Made by a program: the position numbers and the translations under genes. From positions 101,692 to 165,691 of the forward strand of contig JAXMOK010000005.1 in NCBI GenBank assembly GCA_034669965.1: a DNA stretch of 64,000 nt, read 5' to 3'. The notes under the pieces are model-generated. The model saw only the letters and a program-made list of their open reading frames with translations. It was not told the DNA's origin and did no database searches. Source of the DNA: HXMU1420-13 sp034669965 (GTDB taxonomy: Bacteria > Bacteroidota > Rhodothermia > Balneolales > Balneolaceae). Below, in pieces: positions 26,619 through 35,207 of this stretch. The stretch's first letter is position 1, and each line of letters begins with the position of its first letter.

Positions 26619-27488
26619 ATGTCGCCGGCAAATCAGCTATTAAATTTCATCATACATATGCGCCTGCATTATCAGGTGATGATCCTTTCAGGTGGATATC
26701 TTTTAGCTACACTTTTTGTTGATTTCATTAATTGGGGACAATACGCAAGTCAATTTGTAAACGTGCATATATTTTTATTCGGCGGGGCAACGGTTTTTAA
26801 TTCATTTTGGGATAAAGATGAAGGCCCAATCGGTGGTTTGAAACATCCGCCAAAAATGAAACCCTGGATGCGGCCGGTTTCTATGGTGATGCAGTTTTTT
26901 GCCTTGGCTTGGTGCCTAACAATCAATGTAGAGTTTACCGTTATCTATGGCATTAGTTTATTGCTGTTTTGGCTGTATTCATCTCCAAAAGCCAGATGGA
27001 AAGGGCACCCGATCCTAAGCTTAATCGCTATTGGAATTAGCACCGGAACCAATTCATTTTTGCTCGGTATTTTAGCAACCGGGCAACACACATTGACGCC
27101 TGAGAATGTCATCACTTCGGTAGGAGTGGCTTGTATTATTCTGAGTTTGTATCCAATTTCACAGATTTATCAAATGGAGGAAGACAGTAGGCGAGGTGAT
27201 ATCACTTTTACTATGAAATATGGCCTTTACAATACAAAGCGTTTCTTTTTTGTGCTATTTCCTATGGGTGTACTAATTATCAGTTCGATGATGTACCCAA
27301 TTTCCCCTGAAGTTGCGATGCCCTTTTTTCTTTGCGGGTTTTTTGCCTTCGTACTCATCTCTATTTTAATGAACAGATTGGATGGAAAGATTTCAGAATA
27401 CAGTGTAGTAATGCGCATTAAGTTTCTAGCTTCCTTTTCGTTCGTGATGTTTATCCTATCATCACTATTGATCAAATCAATCATTTAG
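26619..27488 (+). CDS. UbiA-family prenyltransferase-like membrane protein
   Basis: A 289-residue integral membrane protein with about eight helices and both Asp-rich motifs of UbiA prenyltransferases: NSFWDKDEG (N61 to E68) and QMEEDSRRGDITFTMKYG near residue 185. UbiA enzymes join isoprenyl diphosphates to aromatic or other acceptors, as in quinone, heme or lipid synthesis. The substrate cannot be read from the sequence. A GTG at 26611 and ATG 26658 are other possible starts; ATG 26619 gives a short hydrophilic lead-in. It is divergent from the gene at 25681-26580. Confidence 0.82.
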   Translation: MSPANQLLNFIIHMRLHYQVMILSGGYLLATLFVDFINWGQYASQFVNVHIFLFGGATVFNSFWDKDEGPIGGLKHPPKMKPWMRPVSMVMQFFALAWCLTINVEFTVIYGISLLLFWLYSSPKARWKGHPILSLIAIGISTGTNSFLLGILATGQHTLTPENVITSVGVACIILSLYPISQIYQMEEDSRRGDITFTMKYGLYNTKRFFFVLFPMGVLIISSMMYPISPEVAMPFFLCGFFAFVLISILMNRLDGKISEYSVVMRIKFLASFSFVMFILSSLLIKSII

Positions 27489-27540
27489 TACTCGCAGGCT
27501 TTGTAACTTTAGCACATATTATTTTAATCATAAAAGTGCC

Positions 27541-28161
27541 ATGGATATTATTAAACAATCTTCGATTACACGTGAAATTATTGATCAAGCGATGGATTAC
27601 GAAGCCTTTAACAAACTAACAACAGAGTTATTTGAAGAAGGACATACAACGAATGATGACAATTCGGAAAGCATGCTGAATTACACAAAGTTGAACATTC
27701 AGCGAACACATCGCATCGACAAAAGAGGGATTATTTCAGACGAAACGAAAGCAATCATTGAAAAAATAAACACCGATCAAGTTTGGTTGGTAATTACAGA
27801 AGGTTGGTGTGGGGATTCCGCACAACTGTTACCATACGTTAAGAAAATGGCCGACTTGAATGATCACATTGAGTTGAAGATTATTTTAAGGGATAGATAT
27901 CCTAAAGTTATGGATGAGTTTTTAACCGATGGCAAAAGCCGCTCTATCCCAAAAGTGATTATTCTAAATAAAAACACACTTGAAGTACTAGGTAGCTGGG
28001 GGCCACGCCCGGCAGAAGTACATCAAAAATATCTGGCCGAAAAACTGAATCCCGAAGTTGGAGGAACGATTGCCTCTCAAAACTTACATACCTTTTATGC
28101 TCGCGATAAAGGTGCAATTCTTCAGGTTGAGTTTCGAGCACTACTTAATTCAATCACATAA
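27541..28161 (+). CDS. Thioredoxin-family protein with a WCGD site
   Basis: 206 residues. The thioredoxin fold is seen in WLVITEGWCGDSAQLLPYVKK, then IELKIILRD and the cis-Pro strand SRSIPKVIILN. The active site has one cysteine (WCGDS) instead of CxxC, so it is not a classic dithiol reductase; this arrangement is common in a Bacteroidota family of thioredoxin-like proteins. There is no signal peptide. It is downstream of the prenyltransferase gene by 52 bp and may be expressed separately. Confidence 0.87.
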   Translation: MDIIKQSSITREIIDQAMDYEAFNKLTTELFEEGHTTNDDNSESMLNYTKLNIQRTHRIDKRGIISDETKAIIEKINTDQVWLVITEGWCGDSAQLLPYVKKMADLNDHIELKIILRDRYPKVMDEFLTDGKSRSIPKVIILNKNTLEVLGSWGPRPAEVHQKYLAEKLNPEVGGTIASQNLHTFYARDKGAILQVEFRALLNSIT

Positions 28162-28164
28162 AAA

Positions 28165-28186
28165 AAGGCAGCTCTAAGGCTGCCTT
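28165..28186 (-). terminator. Terminator for the T9SS protein gene
   Basis: AAGGCAGC and GCTGCCTT form an 8-bp stem around a 6-base loop. On the minus strand it is followed by a run of seven T, so it terminates the gene ending at 28198. It lies just past the plus-strand thioredoxin-like gene and may also act for that gene, though its T-run is missing on that side. Confidence 0.8.
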
Positions 28187-28197
28187 AATGAATCGAT

Positions 28198-31020
28198 TTA
28201 CTTGATTAAAGTCATCGTTTTGGTTTGCCGATAAGGATTGCTACCGTTTTGAGGTAATGCCTCAAGTTGATAGAGATAAGTTCCACTGGCAAGATTTGAA
28301 GCATCAAATGAAGCTGTAAATGACCCTGCCGACATTGTCTGATTTTCATAAATCGAAGCCACTTTACGTCCATTCAAATCAAACACATTTAAGGTTACCG
28401 AGGAGTTAGTCGGCAGTTCAAATGTGATATTGGTTGAAGGGTTGAATGGATTCGGGAAATTTTGATTTAGTGAGAAGTTGGCTGGTTGATCGAAATCAGC
28501 ATCAACCAATTCGTTTGAAACCGGAGTGCCTATTTTTCCAACAAACAACCCACGTCCATGCGTACCAATAGCTAACACTTGATCAGATCTTCTATAATCA
28601 AGTGATGATACAATTGCATTTCCAATAATGTCTTCTGCAGCTCTGGTCCACACTGTGTTTTCAGCGTCAAGTTGATTTGTGTAATACAAACCAACGCTTG
28701 TTCCCACAATATAAAAATTACCATCTTGGTTAGTAGCTACAATTGCCCCAGATCGAATGGAAGGAGCGTCCTCTCCGGCAAGGTTTCCTTCGATGTCGGT
28801 CCAGTTATCCCCAGCATCAGAACTGTGCCAAATACTTCGTACACCGTAATTCGACATCACTACCATCACTTCATCGCCATTATCCGGGTTTACAGCAATA
28901 TCATTAACATACGAACCACCATTAGCGTTTGCGATTGCGATGTTTAAATCACCGTCAGTGCTGGTAACATCATCTACTCGTTTAATGAATGGTATTTGAG
29001 AATTTACAGCATCAGAACTGGCATAATATAATCTACTCGACGGATTCGTATTCGAAAATGAAAGTGCAGTAATTTCATGGTTTTCTGATCCCGAATCTAA
29101 ATCAGGAAGTTCAGTCCAACCTTGCGAAGTACCATCCGAATTAGACGTATTGCGATCTATGGTTAACAGCTGGTCATTTCTCCACATTCTATCAAAAGCT
29201 GGATAGAACATATAATTCTCATTCGAGGGATCAACAACATAAGGGTGTATAAATTGCTGATCTACGGCACCTAATGGCGAGATATACGAGAAATTAGTTA
29301 GATCAGTGCCGTTATAATCAAATTTAAGAAGGAATCCATTTTGAGAAGAAGTAACCGCATAATTATTTCCTAAATAAGTAAACGCGCCATCGCCTGAAGA
29401 GGCATCGATAGATAAACTGGATTGCCCGTTAAAGTTAAAAATGAAATAAGGAGTACCGTTATCCTGAGTTCCACCACCAATTCTACCATCTTCAGCTTCT
29501 GGATGGATAGAAACAGTATAAAACTGGGTTACATTATAACCGTTATCAAGGTTGGTCCAGGTTACTGGTGTAGCAGTAATATCATTTGTGAAACTTAGTC
29601 CACCATCGTGAGCACTGATCGCTTTGTTAGGATCGTTCGGGAAGAATATTAAATTATGTTGATCCGGATGGTGATTCGGAAACTGACTCACATCGTTATC
29701 ATAATCGTAGCCACCAATCCAATATTTAGGACCTTCGCCGGGGATTGCAATGCCATCATTGCTAATAGGTGCAGTGGTAAAGCCATCGGTAGATCGGAAT
29801 AAGTTAGTTGCACCAACGAACACGATATTCGAATTGGTTGGATGCACACGCACCAACATATTGTAACCATCTTGTGGGTTTAAATCTCCTACTGGATTAC
29901 CAAAATCCGGAATACCAGACGTTCGATCACTCGTTTGTACATTGGTAGATTGAGTGATATCAAAACGGTGTAAAGACATACCTGAGGCACCTGAACCGGT
30001 ATCGGTGAGAACGTAAAATATATTAGGATCAGATTGCGAAACACCTATTACGCTTCTATTACCATTGTTTGGGAATGAAGCCGGCGTTATATCATTCCAG
30101 CTGATTCCATCATCGGTTGATACATAAACTCCTGGGTCGAAAGTCTGCTCAACTCCTTGAAAAGCAGTAGATAATACTGCAATTATAACTCCATTTGCAT
30201 TTACCGCCACATCCGACCAAACATGGTTGTTAACATCACCTAAAGTGTGGAAAGATGAAACCAAATCATTTGTTGACCGATAAATACCGAGTGCATTTGA
30301 AGCATAAAAAACTGTACCAGTTGTTGGGCTTATTGCCATACTTGATATGAAATCAAATTGCGAATTAAACCCTGTATCGCTATCACGAGTGGTTTCAATT
30401 TGTGTCCAACTTTCGCCGTTATCTTCTGAAATGAAAATACCGGAGCCATAAAATGTTGCTCCACTAGCACCGGCCGATCCAAAAAACTCACCAGTAGAAT
30501 AAAACCATTTATCTGGTGTAGTTGGATCTTGCACTAATGCGGTAACTCCAAGATGACTGTTAATATCGGTTTTCTTACTCCATGACGCACCACCATCAAC
30601 CGATTTCCAAATACCGCCGGAGGCTCCACCTGCTAAGATTATATTAGGGTCGCGCATATCCATGGCTAAAGCACGGGTTCTACCACCTACATCGGTAGGC
30701 CCTACTTCTTTCAATTCGATAGCCTCAGTAACTGCTTTTCTACGATTTGGGTATTGTTGGCTTAATTTTTCTGCAAAAGCAATCTCTTTGGCATGAATAT
30801 CGGTAGGAATCATACCCAGTTCAGGATCGCGAAGCATTTTATGAAAATATTCCGAACGATCTTGTTGAGTAGTTTCCTTACTTAGTATGGTTGGGTTTTT
30901 TTCAAAAGTAAGACCTTGGTTTTGATCTGATTTTGCCGATCCATAATGGTTTTGCACCAGATAAAATGTACCTGCTATACAAAACATGGTTAGTGTAATA
31001 GCTGTGATAAATCTTTTCAT
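28198..31020 (-). CDS. Secreted BNR/sortilin-like propeller protein with T9SS C-terminal signal
   Basis: A 940-residue exported protein. Residues about 100-820 hold Asp-box/BNR repeats of the VPS10-sortilin type (IWKSVDGGASWSK, ISEDNGESWTQI, VSTDDGISWNDI, WHSSDAGDNWTDI). The C-terminal about 90 residues are a type A sorting domain for type IX secretion (FSLNQNFPNPFNPSTNITF, then FDASNLASGTYLYQLEA), so the protein is moved across the outer membrane and probably anchored or released there. The N-terminal signal helix is present. It forms an operon with the small lipoprotein gene 31031-31420 upstream (10 bp gap). The ligand or substrate is unknown. Confidence 0.92.
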   Translation of the reverse strand: MKRFITAITLTMFCIAGTFYLVQNHYGSAKSDQNQGLTFEKNPTILSKETTQQDRSEYFHKMLRDPELGMIPTDIHAKEIAFAEKLSQQYPNRRKAVTEAIELKEVGPTDVGGRTRALAMDMRDPNIILAGGASGGIWKSVDGGASWSKKTDINSHLGVTALVQDPTTPDKWFYSTGEFFGSAGASGATFYGSGIFISEDNGESWTQIETTRDSDTGFNSQFDFISSMAISPTTGTVFYASNALGIYRSTNDLVSSFHTLGDVNNHVWSDVAVNANGVIIAVLSTAFQGVEQTFDPGVYVSTDDGISWNDITPASFPNNGNRSVIGVSQSDPNIFYVLTDTGSGASGMSLHRFDITQSTNVQTSDRTSGIPDFGNPVGDLNPQDGYNMLVRVHPTNSNIVFVGATNLFRSTDGFTTAPISNDGIAIPGEGPKYWIGGYDYDNDVSQFPNHHPDQHNLIFFPNDPNKAISAHDGGLSFTNDITATPVTWTNLDNGYNVTQFYTVSIHPEAEDGRIGGGTQDNGTPYFIFNFNGQSSLSIDASSGDGAFTYLGNNYAVTSSQNGFLLKFDYNGTDLTNFSYISPLGAVDQQFIHPYVVDPSNENYMFYPAFDRMWRNDQLLTIDRNTSNSDGTSQGWTELPDLDSGSENHEITALSFSNTNPSSRLYYASSDAVNSQIPFIKRVDDVTSTDGDLNIAIANANGGSYVNDIAVNPDNGDEVMVVMSNYGVRSIWHSSDAGDNWTDIEGNLAGEDAPSIRSGAIVATNQDGNFYIVGTSVGLYYTNQLDAENTVWTRAAEDIIGNAIVSSLDYRRSDQVLAIGTHGRGLFVGKIGTPVSNELVDADFDQPANFSLNQNFPNPFNPSTNITFELPTNSSVTLNVFDLNGRKVASIYENQTMSAGSFTASFDASNLASGTYLYQLEALPQNGSNPYRQTKTMTLIK

Positions 31021-31030
31021 ACGCCCCTAT

Positions 31031-31420
31031 TTATTCTGATATAATTTCTGTGATTGTCCAACTGCCTTTTTTCATTCCCATGCCGGCTGGTTGCATGGTT
31101 ACAAGTGCAATAAAAATATCGCCTTCTTGCATTTGTTCAACATCATTTACAACGTTTTTATGAACAAAATAATTAACCGGAGCAGATCTGCTGATGCGAT
31201 CTGTTGAGGCTCCATACCCGATTATCTCGGTAACATTCGCAGTTACCATATCATCAGTGTAGCTAAGGAACTCCAGCTCTACTTTTGCAGATCCTACAGG
31301 GATAGGAACTTGTTTCTCAATACCTTCTGTATCCACATTAGGTTTGTTATTTTTATTGGATGCACAGCCAGTTGTTACCCCTATCAACATGACCATAGCC
31401 AAAATTAAATGTATACGCAT
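31031..31420 (-). CDS. Small lipoprotein
   Basis: 129 residues with a lipoprotein signal (lipobox TTGCAS, Cys 19). The mature domain is a compact beta-rich domain (GSAKVELEFLSYTDDMVTANVTEIIGYG, then EGDIFIALVT, ending SWTITEI). I do not recognise the family. It lies 10 bp upstream of the T9SS-targeted propeller gene on the same strand and is probably co-transcribed. Confidence 0.8.
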   Translation of the reverse strand: MRIHLILAMVMLIGVTTGCASNKNNKPNVDTEGIEKQVPIPVGSAKVELEFLSYTDDMVTANVTEIIGYGASTDRISRSAPVNYFVHKNVVNDVEQMQEGDIFIALVTMQPAGMGMKKGSWTITEIISE

Positions 31421-31509
31421 TAAAGAAAGGTTGAATTAATTAATTGTATTGCCAATATGCTAAATTAAACTTTTCGAAACACCTGAAAATTGTATAACAC
31501 ATTGATAAT

Positions 31510-32697
31510 ATGAAAACCCTCGATCGATTTAAATCTGTAGTTGCTCAAACAAGCGATGCTCCTCTAGGCTTAGAGATTTCCCACGCCGAAGGAGTCTATC
31601 TTTTTACTACTCAAGGGCAACGAATTATCGATTTTATTTCGGGTATTGCCGTCAGTAGTTTGGGGCACCGGCATCCAAAGGTAGTGGAGGCTTTACATCG
31701 GCAAATAGATAAACATTTACACGTTATGGTTTATGGTGAGTTTATTCAACAGCCACAACTTGAGTTTGCCGAACTACTCACTGCTCAACTGCCTGAGCAT
31801 TTAGAGCAGGTTTATTTTGTAAATAGTGGTACCGAGGCAATAGAAGGGGCGCTAAAGCTGGCAAAAAAACATACAAGAAGATCTAAATTGGTAGCTTTCA
31901 AAAACAGTTACCACGGCGATACCCATGGTTCGTTGTCGGTTACAGGTCGGGATGTTTATCGTGATCCTTATTTGCCACTTTTACCAGATGTTCACTTTTT
32001 AAAGTTCAATAGTACTAACGGGCTAGATATAATAGATAAGGAAACCGCCGCGGTTGTTATGGAACCCATCCAAGGAGAAGGTGGTATCATCCCGGCCGAA
32101 ACAGAATGGTTGGCGGAAATCAGAAGGCGATGTAATGAAGCAGGTGTTCTATTGATTTATGATGAGATTCAATCAGGATTTGGTAGAACCGGTAAACTGT
32201 TTGCTTTCGAACACTACGAGATTGCCCCGGATATTCTGTGCGTAGCTAAAGCTATGGCAGGTGGAATGCCCATGGGAGGTTTTATTTCGAGCAAAGCCAT
32301 TTTCGAGAGTTTTATGTTCAATCCGCCGCTTAACCACGTAACAACCTTTGGTGGTCATCCGGTTTCAGCAGCAGCAGCGCTGGCAAATTTAAAGGAGTTA
32401 CTCTCAGGCAATTATCTACAACGAGCTACTCAAATCGAACAAAAGATTAAAGAAACGCTGCAAGGCCCTGGAATAGTTGAAGTACGTGGAAAGGGAGCCA
32501 TGCTAGGACTTCAGCTTGAATCGCGCGAGCTAACACAGGCTGTAGTTGAGGAGTGTTTCGAACAAGGAATTTTATTGGGATGGACTCTGCACTCCAACAC
32601 ACTTATTCGATTGGCACCACCGCTCATTATCGAAGATGAAACATTATCATTGGTGTTGAATACGATTAATGAAAGCATTAACCGAAATTACACATAA
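31510..32697 (+). CDS. Class III PLP-dependent aminotransferase
   Basis: 395 residues of the acetylornithine/ornithine/GABA aminotransferase group: NSGTEAIEGALKLAKKHT, YHGDTHGS, IYDEIQSGFGRTGKLFAFEH and the Schiff-base lysine in LCVAKAMAGGMPMG. It exchanges an omega-amino group with 2-oxoglutarate. The exact substrate is not decided by the sequence; the gene is followed by a succinate-semialdehyde dehydrogenase after five bases, which favours GABA or a related omega-amino acid being broken down to succinate. A promoter must lie in the 90 bp between it and the divergent lipoprotein gene. Confidence 0.9.
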   Translation: MKTLDRFKSVVAQTSDAPLGLEISHAEGVYLFTTQGQRIIDFISGIAVSSLGHRHPKVVEALHRQIDKHLHVMVYGEFIQQPQLEFAELLTAQLPEHLEQVYFVNSGTEAIEGALKLAKKHTRRSKLVAFKNSYHGDTHGSLSVTGRDVYRDPYLPLLPDVHFLKFNSTNGLDIIDKETAAVVMEPIQGEGGIIPAETEWLAEIRRRCNEAGVLLIYDEIQSGFGRTGKLFAFEHYEIAPDILCVAKAMAGGMPMGGFISSKAIFESFMFNPPLNHVTTFGGHPVSAAAALANLKELLSGNYLQRATQIEQKIKETLQGPGIVEVRGKGAMLGLQLESRELTQAVVEECFEQGILLGWTLHSNTLIRLAPPLIIEDETLSLVLNTINESINRNYT

Positions 32698-32702
32698 ATA
32701 AT

Positions 32703-34067
32703 ATGTTACAGACCATTAATCCTGCCACCAACGAACTTGCTGGAGAATACAGAGAGCACACTTTTGAAGAAGTTGAGTTGTTTATACAAGAAGCGAATAT
32801 TGCGCAGAAACAGTGGCAAACCACCGAATTTGTTTACCGAGCAAACCTGCTGAAAGAACTTGCACATGAATTGGAGGAAAATAAAGAAGCTTTGGCAGAG
32901 CTAATGGCTGATGAAATGGGGAAACCTCTTAAACAAGGCGAGGGCGAAGTTGAAAAGTGTGCATGGCTTTGCCGGTACTACGCTGATAATGCCAAAGATT
33001 TTTTGGGTGATGAACAGGTAGACACCGATGCCCAAAAAAGTTATGTCGCATTCGAACCGTTGGGCGTTGTGTTGTCGATCATGCCTTGGAATTTCCCGTT
33101 TTGGCAAGTGCTACGATTTGGCGCCCCGGCGTTGATGGCCGGAAATGGTGTGGTTTTAAAACATTCTGAAAATACTACAGGGTGTGCATTGGCAATAGAA
33201 AAGATGGTGCAAGATGCCGGCTATCCGAAAGAATTATTTAGAACTATTGTGGTGGACAAAGAAAACATGAAACCCATTGTACAACACGAAGGGATTGCAG
33301 CCATCACCTTAACAGGAAGCACACGAGCAGGGAAAACGGTAGCTTCCCAAGCCGGTGAAGTACTAAAGAAAACCGTACTCGAATTAGGAGGCTCAGACCC
33401 GTATATCATTTTAGAAGACGCCGATCTCGAACATGCAGCTAAAGTGTGTGCAACCTCGCGACTAATTAACAGTGGACAAAGTTGTGTTGCTGCCAAGCGA
33501 TTTATTGTGGTGAATAGGGTGCATGATAAATTTCTGAAATTGTTCAAAGATGAGTTGAAAGTTCGAACTGTGGGTGATCCGACCAATGAATCAACGGATA
33601 TTGGGCCAATGGCTCGCGAAGATTTACGCGATGAACTGCATCGACAGGTAACTGAAAGCATAGAAGCCGGAGCGAACGCCGAGCTAGGTTGTACTTTGCC
33701 GGAAGGTGAAGGATCTTTCTATCCGGTTTCGCTATTAACGAATGTGAAAACCGGAATGCCGGCTTATCACGAAGAGTTGTTTGGTCCGGTAGCAGCTGTA
33801 ATTAAAGTTGCCGATGAAGAGGAAGCAATTTACGTTGCAAACGACACCAATTATGGTCTGGGCGCTGCAGTTTTTTCTAAAAATGTAGATCGTGCAGAGG
33901 AAATCGCAGCAAAAAAACTGAACGCCGGTTGTTGTTTCGTAAACACGTTGGTTAAATCTGACCCAAGATTACCATTTGGTGGAATTAAAGACTCCGGCTA
34001 TGGCCGAGAGCTAAGCCTTTTTGGAATACGTGAATTTGTAAATATTAAAACAGTTTGGGTAGAGTGA
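32703..34067 (+). CDS. gabD: NAD(P)-dependent succinate-semialdehyde dehydrogenase
   Basis: A 454-residue aldehyde dehydrogenase of the short GabD1-type group. Landmarks are IMPWNFPFWQVLRF, the cofactor loop LTGSTRAGKTVASQAG, the general base in LELGGSDPYIILEDADL, and the catalytic cysteine in NSGQSCVAAKRF. It would oxidise succinate semialdehyde, or a similar semialdehyde, to the acid. It sits immediately after the aminotransferase (five bases between), giving a two-step omega-amino acid degradation route into the citric acid cycle. The symbol is by family and could be wrong at the substrate level. Confidence 0.9.
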   Translation: MLQTINPATNELAGEYREHTFEEVELFIQEANIAQKQWQTTEFVYRANLLKELAHELEENKEALAELMADEMGKPLKQGEGEVEKCAWLCRYYADNAKDFLGDEQVDTDAQKSYVAFEPLGVVLSIMPWNFPFWQVLRFGAPALMAGNGVVLKHSENTTGCALAIEKMVQDAGYPKELFRTIVVDKENMKPIVQHEGIAAITLTGSTRAGKTVASQAGEVLKKTVLELGGSDPYIILEDADLEHAAKVCATSRLINSGQSCVAAKRFIVVNRVHDKFLKLFKDELKVRTVGDPTNESTDIGPMAREDLRDELHRQVTESIEAGANAELGCTLPEGEGSFYPVSLLTNVKTGMPAYHEELFGPVAAVIKVADEEEAIYVANDTNYGLGAAVFSKNVDRAEEIAAKKLNAGCCFVNTLVKSDPRLPFGGIKDSGYGRELSLFGIREFVNIKTVWVE

Positions 34068-34114
34068 AAACAAATTAGCATCTTGTCGCATCCGAAAAAT
34101 TAGTGATTTTATAA

Positions 34115-34492
34115 ATGGATGCACCTTCGATTGTTCTGGCCGAACCCAATGAACTGTTACGTAAAGTACTTGACGATAAACTCAGCTTGCATGGGTTTAA
34201 CGTGTTGCCTGTAGTAAATGGGATTGAGTTAGAAGAATTACTTGAAGGTAAAACCGTTGATCTAATTATTGCTGAGGAGTTTCTGCCTTATAAAAATGGG
34301 TTAGAAATTATCGAGTTAGCCAATAAAAAGAATATCCCGATTATCATAATCAGCGATGCAGATCTTGAAGAGAAAATCATGGAAGCCTTCGAGTTAGGCG
34401 CTTCAGATTTTATCGATAAACCATTCTCTCCTAACGAAGTACTTGCCCGAGCTAAAAATATTCTAAAAAATAAGGGCAAAGTGAATGTTTGA
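34115..34492 (+). CDS. Degenerate response-regulator receiver
   Basis: 125 residues with the receiver fold, but the phospho-acceptor position is Glu (E54 in DLIIAEEFLPYKNG) and the N-terminal acidic pair is E10-P11 instead of two Asp. The Ser in IIISDAD (S80) and the Lys in DFIDKPF (K102) are kept. Glu at this site often mimics the phosphorylated state or makes a receiver independent of phosphorylation. It overlaps the next gene by eight bases and heads an operon with a membrane HEAT protein and a glycosyltransferase, so it may be an on/off adaptor for sugar polymer synthesis. Confidence 0.88.
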   Translation: MDAPSIVLAEPNELLRKVLDDKLSLHGFNVLPVVNGIELEELLEGKTVDLIIAEEFLPYKNGLEIIELANKKNIPIIIISDADLEEKIMEAFELGASDFIDKPFSPNEVLARAKNILKNKGKVNV

Positions 34493-35207
34493 GCACAAAT
34501 TCCTTAGTTGGGCTCCCGCCGATGACTTTTGGTTATTACAGATTGTGTTAGCCATTCTTGCATTGATTGCAATGGTTCTCTTAGCCTTAGCCTATTTTCG
34601 AATTGTGCATATTGTCTCTGATGTGAAACGCAAAAAATTCGAATCCACGCTCTATAGTTTGCTATCAAAAATTCTAAATCATCCGGAAAAGAAAGAAAAG
34701 TATTTAACACGTATGGATAAGTTGGTTCGGAGACGTTGGCAACGAGAGATCTTACTAGATCAATTAATAAACATATGTTATTCGTTTAAAGGGGTTTATG
34801 CTGATCGGGGTCGAGAAGTGTACGATCACTACAAATTATCAAACCGTTCTAAGCGCAAACTGAAATCCTTACGTTGGAACAAAGTTGTAGAAGGAATCAT
34901 CGAGTTATCAATAATAGCAGAAAAGGGTGGCAGACGTGAGATTTTTAAGTTGATAAACGATCCTCATCCCGAAGTGCGCATAGAAGCTAGAATTGCAATC
35001 GTAGAAATAGATCGCATACAAGGTTTGATAAATATGAACGGGGTTCTCGGGAAAATGTCGAGGTGGACCTACATCTCCATATTTTCGGTTTTGCAACGAA
35101 GTCCGTTTAAGCTTTCATCAGATGAATTCGCAATATTGGCAAAGTCGAAAAACCTAAGCATGCGAAAACTGGTACGCGAACTAGAACCTTACGCAGTAGT
35201 AGATTGA
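34485..35207 (+). CDS. Membrane-anchored HEAT-like helical-repeat protein
   Basis: 240 residues with one strong N-terminal membrane helix (LLQIVLAILALIAMVLLALAYF) and a cytoplasmic all-helical body, including a HEAT-like repeat NDPHPEVRIEARIAIVEID at about residue 163. Helical repeats of this type bind other proteins. It is translated in overlap with the receiver upstream (8 bp) and the glycosyltransferase downstream, so it probably joins the receiver to the synthase. No enzymatic motif is seen. Confidence 0.82.
   Translation: MFEHKFLSWAPADDFWLLQIVLAILALIAMVLLALAYFRIVHIVSDVKRKKFESTLYSLLSKILNHPEKKEKYLTRMDKLVRRRWQREILLDQLINICYSFKGVYADRGREVYDHYKLSNRSKRKLKSLRWNKVVEGIIELSIIAEKGGRREIFKLINDPHPEVRIEARIAIVEIDRIQGLINMNGVLGKMSRWTYISIFSVLQRSPFKLSSDEFAILAKSKNLSMRKLVRELEPYAVVD

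Noticed and set aside
33221..33661. A 146-aa minus-strand frame inside the dehydrogenase
   Set aside because: It is antisense to a clear aldehyde dehydrogenase, with a Ser-rich shadow composition.
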